Translations under genes and position numbers: made by a program
The notes under the pieces: model-generated
The model's input: only the letters and a program-made list of their open reading frames with translations
The model's database searches: none
What the model was told of the DNA's origin: nothing
Shown: in pieces, positions 33,127 through 42,510 of the stretch
Numbering within the stretch: the first letter of the stretch is position 1
Layout: every line of letters begins with the position of its first letter
Source: Chachezhania antarctica
GTDB taxonomy: Bacteria > Pseudomonadota > Alphaproteobacteria > Rhodobacterales > Rhodobacteraceae
Reading direction: 5' to 3'
Length of the DNA: 64,000 bases
NCBI RefSeq assembly: GCF_003646465.1
Contig: NZ_QZEX01000007.1
Location: 189,945-253,944 of the forward strand

Positions 33127-33768
33127 ATGGCAGACCGGCGGGGCCTATTGATCATCCTGTCTTCCCCTTCGGGTGCAGGCAAGTCGACCCTGGCAAAGCG
33201 GCTGCGGGACTGGGATCCGTCGATCAGCTTTTCCGTATCCGCAACCACGCGTCCACCGCGCCCGGGCGAGGTGGATGGCGAGGATTACTATTTCCTGTCC
33301 GAGGAATCCTTCAAGAAACAGGTGTCGAACGGCGAGATGCTGGAACACGCGCATGTCTTCGGAAACTTCTACGGCTCGCCCAAGGCGCCGGTGCAGGAGG
33401 CCATCAACAGCGGCTGCGATGTGCTGTTCGACGTCGACTGGCAGGGAGAGCTGCAGATCCGCAATTCCGATCTGGCGCCCCATGCGCTGTCGATCTTCCT
33501 GCTGCCACCGTCGATCAAGGAACTGCGCAACCGCCTGATCGCCCGCGGCAAGGACAGCGAGGACACGATCAAGGGCCGGATGGAGAAGAGCTGGGCCGAG
33601 ATCAGCCACTGGGGCTACTATGATTTCGTTCTGGTGAACGACGATCTGGACACGACGGAACAGCGCCTGCGCACGGTGATCGAGGCGACGCGCCTGCGCC
33701 GCGCGCAGCAGCCGCGGCTTCTGTCCCATGTCCGCGCGCTGCAGGCGGAATTCGAGGAGATGTCATGA
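33127..33768 (+). CDS. gmk: Guanylate kinase
   Basis: Phosphorylates GMP to GDP in purine metabolism. The 213-residue length is typical. The Walker A loop [15 protein letters not shown] lies at residues 12-26, the GMP-binding tyrosine/arginine region is [20 protein letters not shown], and the lid is [13 protein letters not shown]. Its stop overlaps the start of the carbonic anhydrase-like gene (ATGA), forming a coupled set yicC-gmk-gamma CA-PLP enzyme. Confidence 0.97.
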   Translation: MADRRGLLIILSSPSGAGKSTLAKRLRDWDPSISFSVSATTRPPRPGEVDGEDYYFLSEESFKKQVSNGEMLEHAHVFGNFYGSPKAPVQEAINSGCDVLFDVDWQGELQIRNSDLAPHALSIFLLPPSIKELRNRLIARGKDSEDTIKGRMEKSWAEISHWGYYDFVLVNDDLDTTEQRLRTVIEATRLRRAQQPRLLSHVRALQAEFEEMS

Positions 33769-34292
33769 CGATCTACGCGCTGGGGGACGTGACCCCGCAA
33801 TTGCACGATGACAGCTGGGTGGCGCCCGACGCCAACGTGATCGGGAACGTGGTGCTGGAAGAAGGTGCCTCGGTCTGGTTCGGCTGCACGTTGCGGGGCG
33901 ACAACGAGGAAATCCGAGTGGGCGCGGGATCGAACCTGCAGGAAGATGTCGTCTGCCATACCGATGCGGGCTATCCGATGTCGATCGGGCCGGGCTGCAC
34001 CGTGGGGCACAAGGTGATGCTGCACGGCTGTACGCTGGAGGAAAACGTGCTGATCGGCATGGGCGCCACGATCCTGAACGGCGCCGTGATCGGGAAGAAT
34101 TCCCTGATCGGGGCAGGGGCGCTGGTCACCGAAGGAAAGGTGATCCCCGAAGGATCTCTGGTCATGGGCGCGCCGGGCAAGGTCGTGCGGCAGATGGACG
34201 AGGCCGCCATAGACCGCCTGCGCTGGACCGCGAAGCACTACCAGGAAAACTACCGCCGCTTCAAAGCGCAGCTGGTCGAGGTCGGACGATGA
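33765..34292 (+). CDS. Gamma-class carbonic anhydrase-like hexapeptide protein
   Basis: Left-handed beta-helix protein of 175 residues. Hexapeptide-repeat spacing is visible from [20 protein letters not shown] to [20 protein letters not shown]. The three zinc-ligand histidines of the gamma class are likely in VCHTDAG and [10 protein letters not shown]. Related proteins (YrdA/PaaY/CaiE) range from carbonic anhydrase to thioesterase accessory roles, so activity is not assured. It overlaps gmk and the next gene by 4 bases each, a tight translational chain. Confidence 0.9.
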   Translation: MTIYALGDVTPQLHDDSWVAPDANVIGNVVLEEGASVWFGCTLRGDNEEIRVGAGSNLQEDVVCHTDAGYPMSIGPGCTVGHKVMLHGCTLEENVLIGMGATILNGAVIGKNSLIGAGALVTEGKVIPEGSLVMGAPGKVVRQMDEAAIDRLRWTAKHYQENYRRFKAQLVEVGR

Positions 34293-35473
34293 CGAACCCC
34301 AAGGGGACGCTCCTGCGGCCGATGCCGGCCCCCCAAACCGCCAGCTGGCCGGTCGTGACGCCGATCTATCCGTCGGTCGTCTATGCCTCGGAAACGCCGG
34401 ACACTCTGGATGCCCAGTACGAAGGCCGGCTGTCGGGCTATACCTATTCGCGCGAAGGCCATCCGAACGCCGATGTCGTCTCCCGGCGGGTCGGCGCGTT
34501 GGAAGGGATCGAAGGCGGCACGCTCATGGGCTCGGGCATGGGGGCGGTTTCGGCCGTTCTGCTGGGCCTGTTCCCGACGGGCAGCCATATCATCGGCGGC
34601 AACCAGCTGTATGGCCGGTCCCTGCGGATGATGAACGAGGATCTGCCGCGGCTGGGCTTTGGCGTCAGCCTTGTGGATGCCTGCGACGCGGACGCCGTGA
34701 AGGCCGCGATCCGGCCCGAGACGAAGGCCGTGCTGATCGAGGTCGTCGCAAACCCGACGCTGCGCATCGCAGACGTGGACGGCATCGCCGCGGTCTGCCG
34801 CGAGGCGGGCGTGCTGCTGGTCGTCGACAACACCTTCACCACGCCGCGGGGGTTGAAGGCCTTCGATCACGGCGCGGATATCGTGATCCATTCGCTGACG
34901 AAGCTTCTGGGCGGGCATTCCGATGTCATGCTGGGCTGGGTCGGCGCCAAGGACCCGGATATCGCCGCGCGGCTGGATGTCTTCTCCGTCACAGCTGGTT
35001 TCGTGCCCAGCCCGTTCGATTGCTGGCTGGCCGAACGCGGGCTGCTGACCTTCCCGCTGCGCTACGATGCGGCGGAGGCCAATGCCGTGGCGCTGGCCGA
35101 TCACCTGGCCGGTCTGCCCGGCGTGGCGCGCGTGATCTATCCCGGCCGGCCCGACCACCCCGATGCCAATCGCGCGGCGGGGTTGCTGGAGGGCAAGGGC
35201 GGCAACATGCTCAGCCTCGAACTCCATGGCGGACGGGCCGCGGCCAATGCCTTCACCACTGCCGCCGAAGGGCTGGCCTTTGCGCCGACGCTGGGCGACG
35301 TGGGCACCACGATCTCGCACCCCGCGTCCTCTTCGCACCGCGCGATGACGGCCGAGGCGCGCGAGGCGCTGGGGATCAGCGAAGGCTTCTTCCGCCTGTC
35401 GGTTGGGCTGGAAGAGCGCGACGCACTGACCGAGGTTCTGACGCGTGCCGTCAAGGCCGCGTCGGCCCCGTGA
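34289..35473 (+). CDS. Cys/Met-metabolism PLP-dependent transsulfuration enzyme
   Basis: Fold-type I PLP enzyme of 394 residues. The cofactor lysine is Lys205 in IHSLTKLLGGHSDVMLG; other family motifs are TYSREGHPNADVV, GSGMGAVSAVLLGLF, and VLLVVDNTFTTPRG. The C-terminal TTISHPASSSHRAMTAEARE and FRLSVGLEE are normal. Substrate choice among cystathionine gamma-synthase, cystathionine lyase, O-acetylhomoserine sulfhydrylase or methionine lyase cannot be fixed by eye. It is the last gene of the yicC-gmk chain; phoR starts 16 bases later. Confidence 0.88.
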   Translation: MTNPKGTLLRPMPAPQTASWPVVTPIYPSVVYASETPDTLDAQYEGRLSGYTYSREGHPNADVVSRRVGALEGIEGGTLMGSGMGAVSAVLLGLFPTGSHIIGGNQLYGRSLRMMNEDLPRLGFGVSLVDACDADAVKAAIRPETKAVLIEVVANPTLRIADVDGIAAVCREAGVLLVVDNTFTTPRGLKAFDHGADIVIHSLTKLLGGHSDVMLGWVGAKDPDIAARLDVFSVTAGFVPSPFDCWLAERGLLTFPLRYDAAEANAVALADHLAGLPGVARVIYPGRPDHPDANRAAGLLEGKGGNMLSLELHGGRAAANAFTTAAEGLAFAPTLGDVGTTISHPASSSHRAMTAEAREALGISEGFFRLSVGLEERDALTEVLTRAVKAASAP

Positions 35474-35489
35474 CGACACGGGTGCCGTC

Positions 35490-36536
35490 ATGATGGACGA
35501 GGTGATCGACCAGTTCCTGAGCGCCGTGCCGCTGCCATCGCTGCTGGTGGACCGATCTGAACGGATCGTGGCCGCGAACGAGGCAGGGCTGGCCCTTCTG
35601 GGCCAGCGCATTATCGGGCGCCATTATGCCACCATCCTGCGCCAGCCCCAGGTCATCGACCTGATCGAGAAGGGGCTGGTCGACACCATCCCGCGAAAGG
35701 CCCGCCATATCGCTGGCGACGGGTCGCAGGACACGATCTACGAAGTGCATTGCCGCTTCGTGCGCGGGATCGGTGCCGCGCAGGGCGGGGCGGTCATGGT
35801 CACGTTCCAGGACGTCACCCATATGGAACAGGCCGGCCAGATGCGCCGGGATTTCGTGGCGAATGTCAGCCATGAACTGCGCACGCCCCTGACCGCGCTG
35901 ATGGGCTTCATCGAAACCCTCCGCGGCCCGGCAAAAGACGACACCGCCGCGCGCGAACGGTTCCTGACCATCATGGATGGCGAGGCCACGCGGATGAACC
36001 GGCTGGTGGGCGATCTGTTGTCGCTCAGCCGCGTGGAAAGCGAAGAACGCGTCCGGCCCAAGGACAACGTGAACCTGACCGAGCAGCTGGAAAGCACGTT
36101 GCGATCGATCCGGCCGCTGGCCGAAGGGGCAGGGGTGACGCTGAACCTGAAGGCGCCCGAGGCGCCCGCGATGCTGACAGGCGATCCGGACCAGTTGCAG
36201 CAGGTCTTCACCAACCTGATCGAGAACGCGATCAAGTACGGTGGCGGGGGCGGGGTCGTGGACGTCGTCGTCACGATGTCGGATCGCGATCCGGCCGTAC
36301 GCTCCGCGGCCGTGCGCGTGCAGGTGATCGACCACGGACCGGGCATCGACCCGGTTCACATCCCGCGGCTGACCGAACGTTTCTACCGTGCCGACAGCCA
36401 CCGTAGCCGCGAACTGGGCGGCACGGGGCTGGGGCTGGCCATCGTGAAGCACATCATCAACCGTCATCGTGGTCGGTTGAAGGTGGAAAGCGAACCCGGA
36501 CACGGCGCGACCTTCACGGTGATCCTGCCTGCGTGA
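35490..36536 (+). CDS. phoR: Phosphate-regulon sensor histidine kinase PhoR, soluble form
   Basis: Histidine kinase of 348 residues. An N-terminal PAS-like domain (PSLLVDRSERIVAANEAGLA, residues about 15-115) precedes the dimerisation box with His128 in VANVSHELRTPLTALMGF, the N box NLIENAIKYG, and G boxes DHGPGID and GGTGLGLAI. No membrane segment is visible, unlike the E. coli protein with its N-terminal anchor. It presumably senses Pst flux through PhoU. Its cognate phoB is at the far end of the pst operon. The first of two adjacent ATGs (35490, 35493) is given; the gene follows the PLP enzyme by 16 bases. Confidence 0.92.
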   Translation: MMDEVIDQFLSAVPLPSLLVDRSERIVAANEAGLALLGQRIIGRHYATILRQPQVIDLIEKGLVDTIPRKARHIAGDGSQDTIYEVHCRFVRGIGAAQGGAVMVTFQDVTHMEQAGQMRRDFVANVSHELRTPLTALMGFIETLRGPAKDDTAARERFLTIMDGEATRMNRLVGDLLSLSRVESEERVRPKDNVNLTEQLESTLRSIRPLAEGAGVTLNLKAPEAPAMLTGDPDQLQQVFTNLIENAIKYGGGGGVVDVVVTMSDRDPAVRSAAVRVQVIDHGPGIDPVHIPRLTERFYRADSHRSRELGGTGLGLAIVKHIINRHRGRLKVESEPGHGATFTVILPA

Positions 36537-36587
36537 CCGGCATGCTGTCGTGATTCCCCGAATGTGACAGTCTCACGGGTCTGCCGG

Positions 36588-36605
36588 CCCGCCCGTGGCG
36601 GGTTT
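36588..36605 (+). terminator. Short hairpin with T-run after phoR
   Basis: CCCGCC-CGT-GGCGGG followed by TTT (36588-36605), 52 bases after the phoR stop. It is a weak intrinsic terminator that would separate phoR from the pst operon. Confidence 0.5.
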
Positions 36606-36773
36606 CGGGATGTTTGCAGGGAATCAGGCGCCCGAATCCGGCCCGAACCGGGAGATTTCTTCGGGATCCGCCCGGGCCACTCTGCCCCTTAACCTGACGG
36701 TAACCCCTGTAAATGGCGATTTCCGCCAAGGTTGGTCCGATGCGGGATCAATTCCCGGGCAAGGTTCATAAAA

Positions 36774-36791
36774 CCGTTACATAACCGTCAC
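36774..36791 (+). promoter_or_regulatory. Pho box upstream of pstS
   Basis: CCGTTAC-ATAA-CCGTCAC (36774-36791) matches the PhoB direct-repeat pattern CTGTCAT-AWAW-CTGTCAC at most positions: two 7-mers with a 4-base AT spacer, 11 bases apart. It lies 81 bases upstream of the pstS start in a 336-base gap. Further upstream, around 36694-36716, a degenerate CTGACGG/CCTGTAA pair may be a second, weaker site. Induction under phosphate starvation is expected. Confidence 0.75.
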
Positions 36792-36872
36792 AGAAGCATC
36801 GCGCGGCACCAATAGGTACCGACAGTAACCCGGGCGATCGCCCGGTGGACTGAGACTCACATGGAGAACGTT

Positions 36873-37913
36873 ATGCGCATTCTGACTGCGACCGCTTCGG
36901 CACTGGCCCTGGCCGCCGTATCCGCCACCGCCGCTTCGGCACGCGACCAGCTGCAAGTCGCCGGTTCCTCGACGGTGCTGCCCTATGCCAACATCGTGGC
37001 TGAAGTATTCGGCGAAAACTTCGACTTCCCGACCCCGGTCGTCCAGGGCGGCGGTTCGTCGGCCGGTCTGAAGAACTTCTGCCAGGGCACCGGCGAAAAC
37101 ACGATCGACGTCGCCAACGCCTCGCGCCAGATCCGCGAAAAAGAGATCAAGGCCTGCGCCGACGCCGGCGTGACCGAGATCATCGAAGTCCAGTTCGGCT
37201 ATGACGGCATCGTCTTCGCGTCGGACATCAACGGCCCCGACTTCGTCTTCACGCCGGAAGACTGGTACAAGGCCCTGGCCGAGAAGGTCTTTGTCGACGG
37301 TGAAGCCGTTGCCAACCCGAACACCTCGTGGTCCGACGTGAACCCGGACATGCCCGACCAGAAGATCCTGGCCCTGATCCCCGGCACCAAGCACGGCACC
37401 CGTGAAGTGTTCGAAGAGAAGGTCATCATGGAAGGCTGCGAAGCCTCGGGCGACTTCGACAAGTTCAAGGAAGCTGCCGGCGGCGACGAAGATGCGGCTG
37501 AAGATGCCTGCATGGCGATCCGCACCGACGGCCTGTCGGTCGATATCGACGGCGACTACACCGAAACGCTGGCAAAGCTGAACAACGACACCGATGCCAT
37601 CGGCGTCTTCGGCCTGGCGTTCTACGAACAGAACACCGACAAGCTGCAGGTCGCGACCATGTCGGGCGTGACCCCGTCGGTCGAAACCATCTCGTCGGGC
37701 GAATACCCGGTGTCGCGTCCGCTGTACTTCTACGTGAAGAAGCAGCACATCGGCATCATCCCGGGCCTGAAGGAATATGCTGAATTCTTCGTCTCGGACG
37801 CCATGGCCGGCAATGGCGGCCCGCTCGCCAACTACGGCCTGGTTCCCGATCCGGAACTGGCAAAGACCCAGAAAGCAGTGGCTGACGAAGTGACCATGGG
37901 CTCGGGCTCCTAA
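36873..37913 (+). CDS. pstS: Phosphate-binding protein PstS
   Basis: Periplasmic phosphate receptor of the PstSCAB importer, 346 residues. A signal peptide (MRILTATASALALAAVSATA) ends near ASA-R. Phosphate-binding motifs are VAGSSTVLPY, GGGSSAGLKNFC and the NASRQI segment. ATG 36873 is preferred to the in-frame ATG at 36861, because GGAG lies 6 bases before it and the signal peptide starts there. It is followed by a strong hairpin before pstC, as expected where binding protein must be made in excess. Low-GC-free, highly biased codon use fits high expression. Confidence 0.96.
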   Translation: MRILTATASALALAAVSATAASARDQLQVAGSSTVLPYANIVAEVFGENFDFPTPVVQGGGSSAGLKNFCQGTGENTIDVANASRQIREKEIKACADAGVTEIIEVQFGYDGIVFASDINGPDFVFTPEDWYKALAEKVFVDGEAVANPNTSWSDVNPDMPDQKILALIPGTKHGTREVFEEKVIMEGCEASGDFDKFKEAAGGDEDAAEDACMAIRTDGLSVDIDGDYTETLAKLNNDTDAIGVFGLAFYEQNTDKLQVATMSGVTPSVETISSGEYPVSRPLYFYVKKQHIGIIPGLKEYAEFFVSDAMAGNGGPLANYGLVPDPELAKTQKAVADEVTMGSGS

Positions 37914-37939
37914 GCCTCGCGTCCTGTCACCTGGATATC

Positions 37940-37970
37940 GGGGGCGGCGCGATCTATCGGCGCCGCCCCC
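37940..37970 (+). terminator. Hairpin between pstS and pstC, likely attenuator
   Basis: GGGGGCGGCGC (37940-37950) is exactly mirrored at 37960-37970 with a 9-base loop; TTCT follows. It lies 27 bases after the pstS stop and 90 bases before the pstC start. It could partly terminate or protect the pstS message, giving more PstS than permease. Confidence 0.65.
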
Positions 37971-38059
37971 TTCTGTCCCGAAAGGGCCCTGATCGGCCCC
38001 CGCACTTTCCGAATAACCGCCGTTCGTTCGCGGCAATTCCGTTCTGAGACGGAGGATTT

Positions 38060-39520
38060 ATGTCTGTCACCTGGCTTCTGTTGGTGATCCTTGTGCTGGC
38101 CGCGATCGGCTATGTCATGGGCCGCCGCCGCGCTTTCGCGGACGCCGATGGCGATGTGCGCAAGCTGCACTCGCTGCCGTTCTACTACGGCGCCAACGTG
38201 GCGCTGACCTCGGTGATCCCGGCGCTGATGCTGATGTTCGTCTGGCTGATCGTGCAGCCGATGATCATCGAACGCTCCCTTGTCCCGCAGATCCCGGATG
38301 CGACCATCGAAAAGGCCGGCGCGCTGAACCTGGTGATGAGCGACGTGAACCGCATCGCCCACGGCCTGGACGAGGCCGTTTCGCAGGGGACCATGACCCG
38401 GGACTTCGCCCGGACGCTTCAGACCGGGGAAACGGACGTGCGGGCGCGGCTGGCCGAAGTCGGCGTGCCGCTGGCCTCCGACGTGGACCCCGAGGTCCTT
38501 GAGGTTGCCCAAAGCTTCCGCGCCATGAACCGCACCGGCAGTATCGCGATGACGCTGGCCGTGCTGGCACTGGCCGTCGGCGGCTTTGCCTACGCCTACA
38601 TGAAGACGAACCGCGAATTCCGCGCCCGCAAGTATGTCGAGGCGGTTATCAAGGCGCTGCTGATCATGGCGGCCGGCATCGCGATCCTGACGACGCTTGG
38701 CATCGTCCTGTCGATGCTGTTCGAAACACGGCACTTCTTCGCGCAGTACCCCTGGTACAGGTTCTTCTTCGGCACCACCTGGGCGCCCAACTTCCGCGGC
38801 GACTCCGACCTGGGGATCATCCCGTTGTTGTGGGGCACCGCCTACGTGTCGGTCATCGCGCTGCTGGTGGCCGTGCCCATCGGCCTGTTTGCCGCGATCT
38901 ACCTGTCGGAATATGCCGGCCCCCGCGTCCGGTCGGTGGCCAAGCCGCTGATCGAGATCCTGGCCGGCATCCCCACCATCGTCTACGGCCTGTTCGCCCT
39001 GATCACCGTGGGCCCGCTGCTGCGCGACTACTTCGCGCAGCCGCTGGGCCTGGGGGACAGCGCGAACTCGGTCGCCACGGCCGGCATCGTGATGGGCATC
39101 ATGCTGATCCCGTTCGTGTCGTCCCTGTCCGACGATATCATCAACGCCGTGCCGCAATCCCTGCGCGACGGATCTCTGGGGCTGGGCGCGACCAAGTCCG
39201 AAACCATTCGTCAGGTCGTGTTTCCGGCCGCGCTGCCCGGGATCATCGGCGCCATCCTTCTGGCCGCCTCCCGCGCCATCGGCGAAACGATGATCGTCGT
39301 GCTGGGGGCAGGGGCCGCCGCCCGGATGGACCTGAACCCGTTCGAGGCGATGACCACCGTCACCGTCAAGATCGTCAGCCAGCTGACCGGCGACACCGAC
39401 TTCGCGTCGCCTGAAACGCTGGTTGCCTTCGCGCTGGGTCTCACCCTTTTCGTCATCACCCTGGGGCTGAACGTCATCGCCCTTGTCATTGTCCGTAAGT
39501 ACCGGGAGCAGTACGAATGA
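38060..39520 (+). CDS. pstC: Phosphate ABC transporter permease PstC
   Basis: Inner-membrane permease of 486 residues, about 170 longer than E. coli PstC. The extra N-terminus includes two helices (LLLVILVLAAIGYVMG, VIPALMLMFVWLIV) and a periplasmic segment before the usual transport domain. The C-terminal 280 residues hold the binding-protein-dependent permease motif LGATKSETIRQVVFPAALPG (EAA loop) and AGIPTIVYGLFAL. Long PstC forms are usual in Rhodobacterales as I recall. The ATG follows ACGGAGG. Its stop overlaps the pstA start (ATGA). Confidence 0.94.
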   Translation: MSVTWLLLVILVLAAIGYVMGRRRAFADADGDVRKLHSLPFYYGANVALTSVIPALMLMFVWLIVQPMIIERSLVPQIPDATIEKAGALNLVMSDVNRIAHGLDEAVSQGTMTRDFARTLQTGETDVRARLAEVGVPLASDVDPEVLEVAQSFRAMNRTGSIAMTLAVLALAVGGFAYAYMKTNREFRARKYVEAVIKALLIMAAGIAILTTLGIVLSMLFETRHFFAQYPWYRFFFGTTWAPNFRGDSDLGIIPLLWGTAYVSVIALLVAVPIGLFAAIYLSEYAGPRVRSVAKPLIEILAGIPTIVYGLFALITVGPLLRDYFAQPLGLGDSANSVATAGIVMGIMLIPFVSSLSDDIINAVPQSLRDGSLGLGATKSETIRQVVFPAALPGIIGAILLAASRAIGETMIVVLGAGAAARMDLNPFEAMTTVTVKIVSQLTGDTDFASPETLVAFALGLTLFVITLGLNVIALVIVRKYREQYE

Positions 39521-40887
39521 GCGACAGCACCCACGATCTGCCCCCCGGCAGCGGCCTGCCCATTGCACCGCGCGGCGACCGGCCTCTCCTGACCGAGCTC
39601 GACCCCCGCACCAAGAAACGCTACGCCGCCGAACGCCGGTTCAAGGCCCTTGGCCTGACAGCCGTGTGCATCGGTGTCCTGTGCCTGGTGGTCCTGGTGT
39701 CGTCGGTCCTGCGGCAGGGCCTGCCGGCCTTCACGCAGACTTTCATCGACGTGCCGGTCTACCTTGACCCGGCCACGCTGGACCCGGACGGCAACCGCGA
39801 TCCCGAGCAGATGAAAAGCGTTCTGACCTTCGGCTACCAGCCGCTGATCGCCGCCGGCCTGGAACGGGCGCTCGACGACCGCGGGCTGGGCGAACAGGTG
39901 ACCGCGGACGAGGTCGCAGGCCTGATTTCACGCGGGGCGGCTGCCCAGATGCGCGATTACGTTCTGGCCAACCCCGAAAAGCTGGGCGAGACCATAGATT
40001 TCAACTTCGTCGCCAACGGCCGCGTCGACGGCTACCTGAAAGGCCGTGTGACGATGGAAAGCGCGGCGCTCGACAGCCAGATCTCTCCCGAGCAGCTGCA
40101 ACTGGTCGACAAGCTGCGCGATGCCGGGCTGATCGAGAAGAAGTTCAACTGGGCCTTCATCACCGGCCCCGACGCATCGGGCAACCGGCCTGAAGCCGCG
40201 GGCATGGGCGTGGCGATCATCGGCTCGGCCTACATGATGCTGGTGGTTCTTGTGCTGGCGCTGCCCATCGGCGTCGCCGCGTCGATCTACCTGGAAGAGT
40301 TCGCGCCCCAGAACCGGTTCACCGACATCATCGAGGTCAACATCTCGAACCTTGCCGCGGTGCCGTCGATCGTGTTCGGGATCCTGGGTCTTGCGATCTT
40401 CATCAACTGGGCCGGGTTGCCGCAATCGGCGCCCATCGTGGGCGGGCTGGTGCTGACGCTGATGACGCTGCCCACGATCATCATCTCGACCCGCGCATCG
40501 CTGAAATCGGTTCCGCCATCGATCCGCGACGGGGCGCTGGGACTGGGTGCATCGAAGATGCAGGCAGTGTTCCACCACGTCCTGCCGCTGGCCGCGCCGG
40601 GCATCCTGACGGGCACGATCATCGGGCTGGCACAGGCGCTTGGCGAAACGGCGCCCCTGATGCTCATCGGCATGGTGGCCTTCGTCCGCGATTTCCCCGA
40701 TGCACCGCCCGCCGGCCTGTTCGAGCCCGCCTCGGCGCTGCCCGTACAGGTCTACAACTGGACGCAGAGATCCGACCCCGCCTTCGTGGAACGCGCATCG
40801 GGAGCGATCATCGTCCTGTTGATCTTCCTGGTCCTGATGAACACTGTGGCGATTATCCTCCGTCGCCGCTTCGAACGCCGCTGGTAA
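39517..40887 (+). CDS. pstA: Phosphate ABC transporter permease PstA with DUF3333 N-terminus
   Basis: Second membrane subunit of the Pst importer, 456 residues. A proline-rich cytoplasmic tail (residues 1-50) and one helix ([20 protein letters not shown]) lead into a DUF3333-type periplasmic domain (about 70-210), absent from E. coli PstA. The core permease follows: [29 protein letters not shown] and the EAA loop [20 protein letters not shown]. The role of the DUF3333 domain is unknown; it may contact PstS. Translation is coupled to pstC by the 4-base overlap. Confidence 0.94.
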   Translation: MSDSTHDLPPGSGLPIAPRGDRPLLTELDPRTKKRYAAERRFKALGLTAVCIGVLCLVVLVSSVLRQGLPAFTQTFIDVPVYLDPATLDPDGNRDPEQMKSVLTFGYQPLIAAGLERALDDRGLGEQVTADEVAGLISRGAAAQMRDYVLANPEKLGETIDFNFVANGRVDGYLKGRVTMESAALDSQISPEQLQLVDKLRDAGLIEKKFNWAFITGPDASGNRPEAAGMGVAIIGSAYMMLVVLVLALPIGVAASIYLEEFAPQNRFTDIIEVNISNLAAVPSIVFGILGLAIFINWAGLPQSAPIVGGLVLTLMTLPTIIISTRASLKSVPPSIRDGALGLGASKMQAVFHHVLPLAAPGILTGTIIGLAQALGETAPLMLIGMVAFVRDFPDAPPAGLFEPASALPVQVYNWTQRSDPAFVERASGAIIVLLIFLVLMNTVAIILRRRFERRW

Positions 40888-40903
40888 CCGGAAGGCTGCA
40901 ACA

Positions 40904-41701
40904 ATGAACGAAATGACAATGATTGATCGCGACGTGACCACCGGAACTCTCAAGATCTCGGCCCGCAAGGCGCAGGTCTATTATGGCGAAACCCACGCCA
41001 TCAAGGACGTGGACATCGACATCGAAGACAAGATGGTCACCGCCTTCATCGGGCCCTCGGGCTGCGGGAAGTCCACCTTCCTGCGCTGCCTGAACCGGAT
41101 GAACGACACCATCGACATCTGCCGCGTCGAAGGGCAAATCCAGCTCGACGGGCAGGATATCTACGACCCCAAGGTCGATCCGGTGCAGCTCCGCGCCCGT
41201 GTCGGCATGGTGTTCCAGAAGCCGAATCCGTTCCCCAAGTCGATCTTCGACAACGTGGCCTACGGGCCGCGCATCCACGGCCTGGCCCGCAACCGCGCCG
41301 ACCTGGACGAGATCGTCGAGAAGTCGCTGCGCCGTGCCGCCTTGTGGGACGAGGTCAAGGACCGCCTGCAGGCGCCCGGTACCGGTCTTTCGGGCGGGCA
41401 ACAGCAACGCCTGTGCATCGCACGAGCGGTCGCGACCGCGCCCGAAGTGCTGCTGATGGACGAACCGTGCTCGGCGCTCGACCCGATCGCCACGGCGCAG
41501 GTCGAGGAACTGATAGACGAATTGCGGTCGAACTTCTCGGTCGTCATCGTGACCCACTCGATGCAGCAGGCTGCCCGTGTCAGCCAGCGTACCGCCTTCT
41601 TCCACCTGGGCAACCTGGTTGAATTCGGCGAGACCGGCGACATCTTCACCAATCCTTCCGATCCCCGGACCGAAAGCTACATCACCGGCCGGATCGGCTG
41701 A
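40904..41701 (+). CDS. pstB: Phosphate ABC transporter ATP-binding protein PstB
   Basis: ATPase of the Pst importer, 265 residues. Walker [21 protein letters not shown]-loop [18 protein letters not shown], signature [14 protein letters not shown] and Walker [14 protein letters not shown] are all intact, with the switch histidine in [14 protein letters not shown]. The [11 protein letters not shown] wording is specific to PstB among ABC ATPases. A longer N-terminus is possible, but ATG 40904 follows CCGGAAGG. It lies 16 bases after pstA. Confidence 0.96.
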   Translation: MNEMTMIDRDVTTGTLKISARKAQVYYGETHAIKDVDIDIEDKMVTAFIGPSGCGKSTFLRCLNRMNDTIDICRVEGQIQLDGQDIYDPKVDPVQLRARVGMVFQKPNPFPKSIFDNVAYGPRIHGLARNRADLDEIVEKSLRRAALWDEVKDRLQAPGTGLSGGQQQRLCIARAVATAPEVLLMDEPCSALDPIATAQVEELIDELRSNFSVVIVTHSMQQAARVSQRTAFFHLGNLVEFGETGDIFTNPSDPRTESYITGRIG

Positions 41702-41730
41702 CCAAAGCCCCCAAGGGAGCGCGAATTCAC

Positions 41731-42501
41731 ATGGCGGATCGGCCAACACAACAAGCCCCGACGCAATCGTCGGGCACGTCCAACCCGGAAAAGGATTCCG
41801 GGCACGAGAAGCATATCGTGTCGTCCTTCGACCGCGATCTTGAGACGGTGCAGGCGCGCATCATGAAGATGGGCGGCCTGGTCGAGGCCGCGATCATGAA
41901 CAGTGCCAAGTCGCTGGAAACGCGCGACGAGGAACTGGCCGAACGTGTCCGCGCGGATGACGCGGCCATCGACGCGCTGGAGGAGATGATCCAGGAGGAG
42001 ACCTCGCGGATCATCGCGCTGCGGTCGCCGTCGGCGGTCGATCTGCGGGTGATCCTGTCAGTGATGAAGATCGCGGGCAACCTTGAAAGGATCGGTGATT
42101 ACGCCAAGAACATCGGCAAGCGGACGTCGGTCCTGGCACAGGTGCCGCCCGTGTCCGACAGCGCCTCGGCGCTGCGGCGCATGGCGCGCGAGGTCGAGCT
42201 GATGCTCCGAGATGCGCTCGATTCCTATATCCAGCGCGATCAGGAACTGGCCCGCGACGTGATCGAACGCGATCTGGAAGTCGACCAGATGTACAACGCG
42301 CTGTTCCGGGAATTCCTGACCTTCATGATGGAAGATCCCCGCAGCATCACGCCCTGCATGCACCTGCATTTCATCGCCAAGAACGTCGAACGGATGGGAG
42401 ATCACGTGACGGCGATTGCCGAACAGGTCGTCTACCTCGTGTCGGGCGACCGCCCGGACGAAGACCGGCCCAAGGCAGACAATACATCCCTGACGTCGTA
42501 G
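41731..42501 (+). CDS. phoU: Phosphate signalling protein PhoU
   Basis: All-helical regulator of 256 residues that couples Pst activity to PhoR and limits phosphate uptake. After an unstructured N-terminal 25 residues come the two three-helix PhoU bundles, with the paired metal-site motifs ETRDEELAERVRADDAAID and DQELARDVIERDLEVDQMYN. IAGNLERIGDYAKNI and IAKNVERMGDHVTAI are the diagnostic repeats. It lies 29 bases after pstB; an AAGGGAG site precedes the ATG. Confidence 0.95.
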   Translation: MADRPTQQAPTQSSGTSNPEKDSGHEKHIVSSFDRDLETVQARIMKMGGLVEAAIMNSAKSLETRDEELAERVRADDAAIDALEEMIQEETSRIIALRSPSAVDLRVILSVMKIAGNLERIGDYAKNIGKRTSVLAQVPPVSDSASALRRMAREVELMLRDALDSYIQRDQELARDVIERDLEVDQMYNALFREFLTFMMEDPRSITPCMHLHFIAKNVERMGDHVTAIAEQVVYLVSGDRPDEDRPKADNTSLTS

Positions 42502-42510
42502 GAGCTTTCC

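Noticed and set aside
37910-39568. A 552-codon minus-strand frame opposite pstC
   Set aside because: Composition dominated by Gly, Asp, His, Gln and Arg, typical of antisense reading; pstC is certain.
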